Shown piece by piece: positions 1-9,541 of a DNA stretch of 64,000 bases (position 1 is its first letter; each line of letters begins with the position of its first letter). A model generated the notes under the pieces. The model was not told the DNA's origin, made no database searches, and worked only from the letters and a program-made list of their open reading frames with translations. The position numbers and the translations under genes were made by a program. The DNA lies in NCBI RefSeq assembly GCF_003573695.1, contig NC_039367.1, forward strand, positions 158,235,085 to 158,299,084, written 5' to 3'. Source of the stretch: Papaver somniferum. Its lineage: Eukaryota; Streptophyta; Magnoliopsida; Ranunculales; Papaveraceae.

Positions 1-709
1 ACCAAACTTCTAACACTAGGTTACTTTTAACCTGCGGTTCGGTTGGGAACTTGGTTGCGTTGAAGTTTGCGAACTAACCGAACACACAAGATGTACCCAA
101 ATAAATTGTTAAGTTCAAAGTTCGGTTACCTACCATTTTATCCTAGGTAACCGAACATTACACTGTACGACCAAAACCTCCATTAACGAGCGAGTTTGGT
201 AACCTGCGTGTTTGGAAAACGTAACCGAACTACATTTTCAGGTGTGTTCGGTTACATGTTCTTGACATATGGTAACCGAACTGACCCAAATCTACATAAA
301 AGTTTTCATTTTCTTTGAAAGTTTGGAACAATTCAACCAACATTATCTAAGTTTGAAGCACACCTGGGTACCCAAATACCCTTCCTCTGGTTGTGGTTGG
401 TAAAATCCATCGCTTTTCATGTGTTCCTTCTTCATCTTCTCTAACTTTACTCTCTCAATGATTCTACTTCTTTAAAAAAAAACCATCTAATTTTTTAATC
501 TCACTAATTATCTTTTACTTAATCATCTAACTATTCATTACACTAACTATTATTAACACTAACTAATCATCATCCAAAATTAATCAGGAGGATAATTTAG
601 GTATTAATATAAATATCTAGATAAGGGGTGACCTAGATTTACTTTTAATGTCTTTACCCAAAATAAAATCATGGTCCCCAAAAAAATCAGGATCCCAAAA
701 AAATCGTTC
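1..709. mobile_element. Right part of a GTTCGGTT-word TIR element
   Basis: The first 300 bases carry GTTCGGTTA and its complement TAACCGAAC many times in both orientations. The right end (about 671-709) reads as tandem CATGGTCCCC and AAATCGTTC blocks, the inverse of the ends of the complete family member at 43265-44575. Bases 180-700 closely match 19177-19748. The element ends abruptly against invertase exon 4 sequence at about 710, so it was inserted into that exon. The left end lies outside the window. No coding potential is visible. Family assignment is direct from the sequence; the superfamily (8-bp-type TSD, hAT-like) is inferred from the 43265 copy. Confidence 0.75.
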
Positions 710-1297
710 TAAACTACAAAGTAGTTGCGGTTTAGCGACCCAATTAGGGTCCATTATATCACAATCTTCCAACTTTGGAAGTTCAAATATCACATCTACA
801 TCTGCCTGGGAAGCTGTGACACCAGGAACTTCCATTACTGACCCCCCTGCAAGAACTTGGCTAGGTAAAGAAACTCGTTCCGTGCGAAGTTGTTTTATCT
901 CTTCAACAGGCCATTGCTTCAATTGCTTGCTATTTTCCGAGAGCCACAGAGTTCGAGGAAGTGCCTGGAAAGGAAAACCGATAGATTAACCATTTCACCA
1001 AAACGTCATTAAATTTTGTATAGGATTTTAAAATCGTCCCCGCAACACTCAGCGTTAAAACGTACACGTACCTGTAGTCCGGACCAACCTTTCTTCACAT
1101 CATCTGCTACACTACTAGATTCATTTACCCAACCCCACAATACTCTCCTGTTCTTTTCATTATCGAAGAATGTTTTTGAAGCGTAAAACTTCCCATAATC
1201 AAACCTCAAACCAGAATCATTATCGATGGATCCTTCATCAGGAGTATATGTATCTGTTTCAGGGTTGTAAGATCCAATAGTATAGTATTCATGACTG

Positions 1298-1302
1298 GTA
1301 TC
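1298..1302. repeat. Target site duplication GTATC (left)
   Basis: GTATC directly precedes the 5' LTR and is repeated at 7276-7280 after the 3' LTR. On the minus strand it is the GATAC of the invertase reading frame, so removing the element with one TSD copy restores exon 3 in frame. Confidence 0.92.
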
Positions 1303-1851
1303 TGTAGGAAAAAATACAATTTTATGTGAATAAAAATTACCAATAAAAAGGTTTTTCCAATAATAAAAAACACCTTCCAAATTTATCTCTTAGTTTTTTA
1401 CGGGATAAGTTTACCATATATTTTTTGGATTTGGGTTAGGGTTTTATATATGAAGAACCTCTTTTTATTGCCGAGATATATAGAAAAACTTCTTCTTCTT
1501 CTATGTTTTTGAAACGAGGGTTTAAATACGTTTCATGTGTTTTCCGCTGCCAAGTTCTAGATAGAATAAGGTTTGAGTATGCTCTTCAAACTTTATTGAG
1601 ATTGTTGTATCTTGGAGGCAGATGTCAGTAGGGCTATAGCATCATCCTTTTTGGAGTGTAGCAGGGCATTCTTGTCTTAAGGACTGCATGTTGAACATGC
1701 GCCTCAATCCACCATTACAAGTATCTTTTTTCTATGGTGTTTATTAGGATGTTCAAGACATCAACAGATGACTAAGGAAAGACACAAAAATCAGATAAGT
1801 GCCTCTTATATTATTTAGTTGTTTGGTCAATTTTAATTGTTATTCCCAATA
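1303..1851 (+). repeat. 5' LTR of the CMS1-carrying element
   Basis: This LTR starts TGTAGGAAAA, ends CCCAATA and is 549 bp long. It matches 6727-7275 almost throughout. The canonical ends are mutated here (TGTAGG for TGTTGG, CAATA for CAACA). Confidence 0.9.
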
Positions 1852-2165
1852 ATCTTAACACAAGAATAATCTTAGAATAACAATTAAGAAAAATCAAATT
1901 TGGGTATAAGTAACTCTCGCAAAATTGGGTTATGTCAATTTCTTACGGTGACTATTTTTTCACTTTACTACTGTGACCGTGATGAAACAGTAGCCGGTTA
2001 ATATGTGCTTTATTAATGGCTTAGTGGGGTGTCTTTTATATCCTGAAATATACGGGACATGGTGTGTTAATGTGTTATAGATATTGATTATTAACTCCTT
2101 ACAAATTAGCTTCTTCCTCTTGTAAGTTGGTGTCATACTTTTGCGTGTGCTTATCTTAATTTACT

Positions 2166-2609
2166 GTGTACAACTTAAACCACTTGTATCTTATAAACTA
2201 TTGGTCAGTGATCCAGCCGCGGAAATCTGGACGTGTGTCACCTGACTTCGAAAGTGATGAGCGAATTAGGAGACTCTTTAGACTTCCTGAAGACTTATTC
2301 AACGTTGCATATCCAGACTCCATTGTTCAGTTGATCTATGACAGGGACAAAATATTCGGGAATATATCGGCAGCTATTCCAGCCGTTCCCGTCTCTGAAT
2401 ATCCTGCTCCTCCCAGCTTAGGACCATCTGTCCAAGATCAAACCAACTCTAAGAAACGTCGTTCTTCGTTTTCGTCGTCTTCTGGCTTTCCACGGATTCC
2501 TAGAAAGCCTTGCCGTCCCGCGGTGGACAGAAATGAAACTGAGACTTCAATCCCTAGAACAAATGATGTAAGGGGGTTCAGGAGACTTGAGATTGAGGAG
2601 TTGTGCTAG
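2166..2609 (+). other. Unidentified 147-codon ORF inside the retrotransposon
   Basis: An open frame starts at ATG 2166, has a basic serine-rich stretch (KKRRSSFSSSSG) in its middle and ends at a stop at 2607-2609. I do not recognise it as gag, integrase or reverse transcriptase. Nearby sequence to about 3590 also contains short protein-like stretches in several frames, for example an acidic ELMEQIGEDLFGE segment near 2785. These could be further captured host sequence or decayed gag. A reader should treat it as unknown, not as a proven gene. Confidence 0.3.
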
Positions 2610-3605
2610 GTGGCACGGAAGAATGCCCATAAGAATTGTGTAAGATCCAAGGCCAAGATGTATGATTATTAACTCCTTTGAGAAACTGGGACTCTTGGAG
2701 TATCACATGTAGAATGTGTCACGCTAGTTAAAAGGTAGTGGACTAAGGAACTATATGTAATCTCTGTCACGGACTCATCGGAGTTGATGGAGCAGATAGG
2801 AGAAGATCTGTTTGGAGAGTCTCAGTTTATAAACGATGGTGACTCGGAGCATCAGTAGGTGTTGGCAGTCATTAGAAGTGGCAGTTGATGGAGTTGCGAT
2901 GGGATGATTAATGGCAATGAAGGTATGGTAGTATAGGTTCGAGCTAAAGGGCTTGTTTGCTGTTAGCAGCGAAGAAAGGAGGAAACTGTTGTTTGGAAGT
3001 GACGGGAAGCTGTGCTATGAATCAGTTGGTTGCTGAAGGTCGTAGATCATTCCCACGTGCACGGTTATGCATTAGATGAAGCTTCCGAAACAGATAGAAA
3101 TCCTAGAGCTCCCCGTCACTTGTCGGAGGTAACTGGTGATTATGATAGTCATCATAACAGTTTAGTATGTCCTCAGTGGTACCAAGGGATACCCTTTTAG
3201 GGTATTCTCATTCCCTTCATCCAGAACCCCCACAGTTCCGTAACAAGTATCCATGCGATTCGAACTCCCATCCAGGGATCCCTGTGAAGCGGATTGTTCC
3301 TTATATGAATTCTAATGGTGTTACTCCATGAGGCCCCCAGTTCTTATCCGATAAATCTTCCATAACATCAGGTACAGAACCTAGAGTCGTTCAAATGCAA
3401 TAAGGAACGAAGGAATAGTTGATAGAAGAGGTGATTATTTCTCTGAAACTGAATTGGAAGAGTTTACATGTCTGTATAAAGCCTTGCCAGACAGAAGTAT
3501 TAAGAGTTCTGATTGGATATAGCATAATGTTTTGGAGTCTTACATCCAAGACAATCAGAGGTCAAATGGAGCCCTAGTGTTCCTCATTGTGGAAAGGCAA
3601 CGATG

Positions 3606-4291
3606 AGCCAAAACAAAGAAGAAGAAGAAAGACAATGAAATCAGTGGAACCAAAACAAAGAAAGAATCAAAAGTTTTTGCTTCTGCTAATCTTCTTGCTT
3701 CTCAGCAACTTAGCTTCTTTCTCAATTGAAAACAATCCTCTAATGGTTCGTGCATTGTGAAGTCACCTGAAGACCTAAAGCGAGATGCTGATTCTCTACA
3801 ATATGAAGGTGGCTTTTGGAAAGTCATGGAAAGCAGAGCTCTGTGAAGGGAAGATTTCAGAGGGAAAAATTGATGCAGGAAATCCTGCAGTTCTTGTTAT
3901 TAGTACATCTGCACTAAGAGCATTGGAGCTTCTCAGGGGCTTACGGCCTTTGACAAAAGGGTGTCGTGCTGCAAAACTGTTCGCAAAACATATGAAGGTT
4001 GAGGAGCAGGTGGCGATGGTAAAGACCCGTGTAAATATTTCTAGTGGTACGCCGAGCAGGATTAAGAAGCTGATCGACATGGATGCATTGGGGATATCAC
4101 GGTTAGCCGTGATTGTGCTTGACATGCACACAGATACCAAGGGTTATTCTTTGTTAACTCTTCCACAAGTCAGCAATGAATTCTGGGACTTGTATAAAAC
4201 CCACTTTGAACAGCCACTGATACGAGGTGATTTACGTATCTGTCTATATGGCTCTATATCCTGCGGAAGTGAGCTAGTTAAAGTCAGGTGA
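3606..4291 (+). pseudogene. CMSS1: CMS1/CMSS1-like ribosome-biogenesis gene fragment captured in retrotransposon
   Basis: The host protein family (CMS1, a U3-containing 90S pre-ribosome subunit, nucleolar) has a P-loop-ATPase-like fold. The clean frame 3785-4291 holds family hallmarks in order: VISTSALRALELLRGLRPL, VNISSGTPSRIKKLID, a RLAVIVLDMH segment and RICLYG near the end. Upstream, a different frame from about 3606 reads a lysine-rich tail and ASANLLASQQLSFFLN, typical of the same family, then an in-frame TGA near 3726 and a frameshift near 3790. No introns interrupt about 690 bp. It lies between the two LTRs, so it was most likely acquired by reverse transcription of a host mRNA. It lacks the extreme N-terminus and is broken, so it is probably non-functional as protein. 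The family call is from memory of the motifs. Confidence 0.8.
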
Positions 4292-4815
4292 AAAATCTAT
4301 ATGAAAAGATGAGGCGATGCATGAGGAACTGGAACATTGGATTATGCGGATCAAAGTATTGTCCATCAACAAAAGCATGCGTGATGGCACTAGTAAGTAC
4401 TATGCAATTTGGTTCAGTAATCATGCAGAGGTAAGGTGGAATTCACTTCAGGTACCAACCCCATCTAGAAAGATGCTTTTGGTTGCACTTTTTATTTTGA
4501 AGTTGTGTAATTCTCATCTTGGGATAAGAATGATGAATTATGGTAGACAGTCCTAAGATAGTTCGTCTATGTGATTGTCATTGAGAAGCTATTTAGGTTG
4601 TACCCTTTATCATGATATTTTAGGAGATGAGGGTCGGTTTATCTCGTTGATTTACTGGATTAGTTGCCATTTTGAACTTACTGATGTCAAGAGCTAAGAT
4701 TAAATAATAATCCTAAGTAATTTTAAGGCAATTACTAAAATGTGAGGGACCTTCGGCCATAGTCATACATATACGGGTAAGGCGTTTTGGCCAGTTGGGG
4801 TTGTTTATGCATCTG

Positions 4816-4903
4816 TAGGCTAGTGCACCTTTTTGTTCCCAAAAGGAACACTTGACTTAGGCTAGTGCACCTTTTTGTTCCCAAAAGGAACACTTGACTT
4901 AGG
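4816..4903. repeat. 42-bp tandem duplication
   Basis: Two adjacent near-identical 42-bp units start TAGGCTAGTGCACC at 4816 and at 4858. Each contains the inverted pair TTCCC-AAAAGGAA. The repeat lies in the non-coding internal region of the retrotransposon. Confidence 0.9.
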
Positions 4904-6726
4904 TAATGATACATAAGTAGATGTTGAGAAAGTATCCTTAATAATTAATAAGATATGGGAAAAACTGCAAGGTTTGGAAATTATGAAATGTATCTGATAT
5001 AACCATACTATACATATATGTATAAACCTAGATACTTATCGTACCACATGTCTCTATTATGATATTTTGTGATGTGATGAAATCTTGCGATGTGATAAAC
5101 ATATAACTGTTTTATATCTACTAACAAATCGGTGTTGTTTAAGATTTGACAGGAAACTATTATGCGGTTGAAGTGGTCTAAAGGATCAGTAGGTAACCAA
5201 AAGAAATGTTGAGGATATAGTTTCTGTCTAACGCGTTTAGTATGTGTTGTAAAACAGATTTGCATGTCCGCGTTTAACCTGGGAAATCACAGGGATGCTC
5301 TGACTAAAGGATCAGAGATTGGAATGCATGAGGTACATATTTAATTTCAAATATGTGATATATATTGCACTAACCTTAATCTTGAGGAAGATGTAAAAAA
5401 TGTACTACTGAATAGTACATGTATTTTTTTTAATATGCTTTACAACCACCTATCAAATATGTGATATTTACGACTTGACTGAAAGACCAATTGGTTGATT
5501 TGATCTAAAGGATCGAAGGGAACCAGAAGTTATTCCGAAGGAAATGGTCTTTGTCAAACTCGAGGCATTTAATGTATGTTGTAAATGTGCAGTATATCAG
5601 GTGTATACAAATACCCTTGTACCTCAAGAGAATTACTGGGATGATCTGATTAGAGATTTGTGATACTTGAGGTACATCTTAAATTGTGTATGTAATACAT
5701 ATTGTACTGATCTTAAGAGACTTTGTTTTTTCAGGCTATGGATAAATCTTAACCTATGTGTGTATCCTCTTAAGGAGTGTCTGTCTAAGGAAGTCCTTAA
5801 GACAGACAAGATGAACTTGTATTTTGAAGAAATAAATTCGTGTGCTTTAATTCAAGCATAAGAGGAAGATGAATGATTACTAAGATGCTTCTTATAAGAT
5901 ATTCCTTTGTGATCGAAGCCTGGCCATCATTGCAGAAACTCAATTGACTATGTGAGTCTATAGTAAATGAGCAATGACAAAAGTCTAGACATACTCGGAG
6001 AATGCTCATTCGATAAGACAACTATACTCTTTAATGAAGTAATTTTAGTTGATTGGTGAAGTCAAAAAGAGGTCTGAGTAGACATGTAAAGGCAAAAGAG
6101 AACCTCATAGACTTAGGGAAGTCAAAAGAAAAATTAGTGGTCCTTTGACGAAAGGATTTTCTAAAGAGATAGTTCGTAATTATACATCGAGGGGGAATGG
6201 GACTTAAGCTCATAAACTAATAACTTGCCATGAAGGATACTCAACCTTGTTGACTGGAGATCCCAAGATCAAGGTTTCGGATCAGACAACTAATTTGTGG
6301 TGGGTAAAGGTAAACACTATCAGAGAATTAATTCTCTGTCCCTTCCCTATGGTGTAGATGTGATAGTGTGACTGCATGTGAAGGATGACTTTTAATAAGT
6401 CTTGATGAGTTCTATAGTTTCAATTTAAGATTGAAGTGGGGTGTAGCAGTGAACACTCTTGATGGAACTCACCTATCTGAATGAGGAAGTGGGTCGCTTC
6501 CTATGAGAATATGAGCTGATTCTCTAGAGCATTCTGAGAAACAAGACGTCCAGGGCCAAAATGGACACAACGGCGGAGCTTGGCAGCAACCTTGGAGATA
6601 TCATGGGTGGTTGTTATCGCGAGTTACACCAAATGTTAGATAGTTCAAGACCTTATGGACACCTATGCCTATTCGTGATATTTCTTGTTTTTCGTGTTTT
6701 ATCGTATTTTTGTTCATGTAGGGGAT
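4904..6726 (+). pseudogene. Decayed copia RNase H tail and 3' internal region
   Basis: No long frame survives. From about 5880 short stretches resemble the end of a copia RNase H domain and the LADPLTKGL-type tail, with many stops. Bases about 6220-6590 match, in inverse orientation, 29700-30150 of the element at 28625-34303, showing shared ancestry. Bases 5010-5350 and 5470-5700 look like two diverged copies of one segment (shared CTAAAGGATC, GGGATG-CTCTGA and ATGAGGTACAT blocks). The stretch ends with the polypurine tract AGGGGAT at 6720-6726. Confidence 0.6.
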
Positions 6727-7275
6727 TGTTGGAAAAAATACAGTTTTATGTGAATAAAAATTACCAATAAAAAGGTTTTTCCAAAAATAAAAACACCTTC
6801 CAAATTTATCTCTTAGTTTTTTACGGGATAAGTTTACCATATATTTTTTGGATTTGGGTTAGGGTTTTATATATGAAGAACCTCTTTTTATTGCCGAGAT
6901 ATATAGAAAAACTTCTTCTTCTTCTATGTTTTTGAAACGAGGGTTTAAATACGTTTCATGTGTTTTCCGCTGCCAAGTTCTAGATAGAATAAGGTTTGAG
7001 TATGCTCTTCAAACTTTATTGAGATTGTTGTATCTTGGAGGCAGATGTCCACTGGGCTATAGCATCATCCTTTTTGGAGTGTAGCAGGACATTCTTGTCT
7101 TAAGGACTGCATGTTGAACATGCGCCTCAATCCACCATTACGAGTATCTTCTTTCTATGGTGTTTATTAGGATGTTCAAGACATCAACAGATGACTAAGG
7201 AGAAGACACAAAAATAAGATAAGTGCCTCTTATATTATTTAGTTGTTTGGTCAATTTTAATTGTTATTCCCAACA
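6727..7275 (+). repeat. 3' LTR of the CMS1-carrying element
   Basis: This LTR starts TGTTGGAAAA and ends ATTCCCAACA, 549 bp. It is followed by the second GTATC target copy at 7276-7280, where invertase exon 3 resumes. Confidence 0.92.
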
Positions 7276-8740
7276 GTATCCTCCAAGCTCACCTTGAACA
7301 CATGTTTAACACTAGGACAAAGAACTGAAGTATCCACACCCTCTTTTCCTTCAATTGCTACTGGAAAGAAATCCGGGCACTCCCACATTCCAGATTCCTT
7401 GGCCGAATGAAGAGGTTGTTCTGCTTTAATCCAATGAATAAAATCAGCACTTCGATATAAAAACGCTACTCCATCGTTCCCTACTTTGCTTCCTATTGTA
7501 ATTCTCCAGATCCCATCAGGACCTTGCCAACCAGTAGTAGGATCCCTAAATGCATTAGAATTTATGTCATCAGTGGGCTTAATAACAGGATTGTGTTCCA
7601 CTGGTTTAATCCATTCTATAAGGTAAGGATCAGATAAGTCCTTAGGCACTGCCATATTCTGAACTTGGTATTTCCATGGAACAGTTTTAATGATTCCTGT
7701 GTACTGAATAATCGGCTTTCCTTGTACAAATGTTGTTGAACCTGACCAAACACTTTCGATATCAAATGGTTCCGATGAGACAATCGCATGTTTATGGTGA
7801 ATCCAGTTTACGAGATCGGTGGATGTCGCATGAGCCCATACTTTTTTACTCCAAACTAAACCAGTAAGAGTTCTCCATTGATAGAATAGATGGTATATTC
7901 CATTGTAAATCATAGGCCCTGCATTAAAATGTAAGCCAATTTTTGGGAGATTGAATTAAAACACTAGCACCATCTATAAACCATGGAAATTAAACTAGGA
8001 ATATCAATTGGAGATGAAGATTACTAACCATTAGGATCTGTGGATTCAATGGAATCCATATTTTTGTTCATTCATTCCATGGATACAAAAATAGAAAAGA
8101 AAAGGTTAGAACCCGGAAAAAAAAAAGAGGCTCAAAGTTTCTAGATGTTCCATTGCACATTAATAAAGACACAGTTGTACCACCATTGGCTATCTAAGAA
8201 ATATGAAATTATGAATGACATCCAACCAATTTGATTAACCTTGGTAATTTTCTCCATCTTACATACTGCACATAACATCACTGTCAAAGGGAAAATTTCC
8301 GGAAAAAGCATGCTACTTTTCTTTAAAATCAATCTATATATGATATCCATCCTAAATACGTAGGGATGTAAGGGTTGTGACTATATGAATTCAGTGTCAA
8401 GAGTATTTTCGAAATGAATAGCGATAAATTAAACACAAAGAAAACATAGTTACCAGAGAAACAAATAAAAGATGTAGTTCTTCGGAGAAAGGTTTAGACA
8501 AATACCATTCATCCAATTGTTTGAAGGTTGGAAATGATAACCAGTTCGATATGGTTGGTAATTTTGAGTAAGGTTCCCAGGAAAAGTTTGAGAAGCTTCA
8601 ACTCCATGATGATTAACAGTATTATTCAAGGCCATGGATCTTAAATTTTTTGTTTTTTGAGGAAGAGAAACTAAGATGTACAGGTAGCAAGCACATAATA
8701 TAATATTGTATGTTTTCATGGAGGCAAAGGAAAGGTCCAC

Positions 8741-9541
8741 GAAAAACGGAGTACAAACGTAGACAGCTAGATGTATTCTAAGTCGACTTGGATGGTTTAA
8801 CGAATGAAAAATGATTAATGTACTAGGATTTCAAACATTACAAGAACCCATTCTGGCAGAAAGTTTAATGGCTTTCGTGTAGGATTCATCGTTACAAAAA
8901 ACAGATTTTGTTGTCTAAATCACGCAACAAAATCATTTTACTACCAAATGCATTTTACTCATTTTACTAAAATTACTGCAACTCTATTTTCTTCAATTCG
9001 TATCAAACTTTGTATCATTAATATTATTTTGGACCTCTCTGAACAAGCCAAGAGAGAAAGGATTAAAAGAACTACCCTTTACGGTAGAGACTATCTACGT
9101 TGATATGCATGTCGAGTCAGCAAAGTATCATCTCTCTAATAAAATAAACAATGTAGATGCGATCTGAAGTCTTTGCTCTGTTCCACAAAACTCTATGTTT
9201 CATTGGATAAAGAGTAGATCTGACATTAAAAAATCCGAATATTTAATTAACATTGTGTTATTGAATTTGACAGAACTCAACCAAAACGCTTACAAATCAG
9301 AGGAAGCAGCCACAAAGACCCCGAAATAAATTTTGTTTTGAACATGTAGTGACCTCAAATATGAAGTCAGTCTAGCCAACGAGGCACACTATCCCTAGTT
9401 GGTGCCAGAAAAGAAAATTTATTTAACAATACGTACATTGAGAATGTAAAATCGAAATAAATAGTATATATGGAAAAGGCCCAGGGGCTCATTGCGGATT
9501 GCCGGTTTCGGGAACTCAAACACTGAAGTTCCGTCTTGGAC
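8741..9541. other. Intergenic spacer between the two invertase genes
   Basis: This AT-rich spacer lies between the start of the pseudogene and the stop of the intact invertase. It should include the promoter of the former and the 3' UTR and poly(A) region of the latter. I see no ORF or repeat that I can support. Confidence 0.5.

Larger units (their letters stand above)
1303..7275 (+). mobile_element. LTR retrotransposon carrying host gene sequence, inserted in invertase exon
   Basis: Two direct 549-bp LTRs (1303-1851 and 6727-7275) differ at about a dozen positions plus two single-base gaps. The 3' LTR begins TGTTGG and ends CCAACA. A perfect 5-bp target duplication GTATC flanks the element (1298-1302 and 7276-7280). 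A polypurine tract (AGGGGAT) ends at 6726, directly before the 3' LTR. I see no tRNA-primer site after the 5' LTR. The internal region has no readable gag, protease, integrase or reverse transcriptase. It has an unknown ORF (2166-2609), a CMS1-like host gene fragment (3606-4291) and a decayed stretch (about 5880-6720) matching the RNase H-to-PPT part of the copia element at 28625-34303 in inverse orientation. It is best read as a chimeric, non-autonomous copia derivative. Confidence 0.9.
710..8740 (-). pseudogene. Cell-wall invertase (GH32) pseudogene split by two transposons
   Basis: This is a beta-fructofuranosidase of the cell-wall type, which would cleave sucrose in the apoplast. Exon 1 is about 8506-8740 (hydrophobic leader, then the RTGYHFQP and NWMN motifs). 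The 9-nt mini-exon ATCCTAATG, completing the NDPNG nucleophile motif, is at 8029-8037. Exon 3 runs 7276-7918 and resumes at 1072-1302 after a retrotransposon at 1303-7275. Exon 4 starts at 964 and is cut at about 710 by another element. The FRDP and WECPDF motifs are in exon 3. Apart from the two insertions the remaining exons keep an open frame, so the gene was probably intact when hit. Its exon 3 has EDTS where the intact neighbour has DDTK. Exons 5 and 6 are absent or outside the window. The gene cannot encode an enzyme. Confidence 0.93.

Noticed and set aside
648..989. Plus-strand frame of 113 codons
   Set aside because: It is the antisense of invertase exon 4 plus transposon end.
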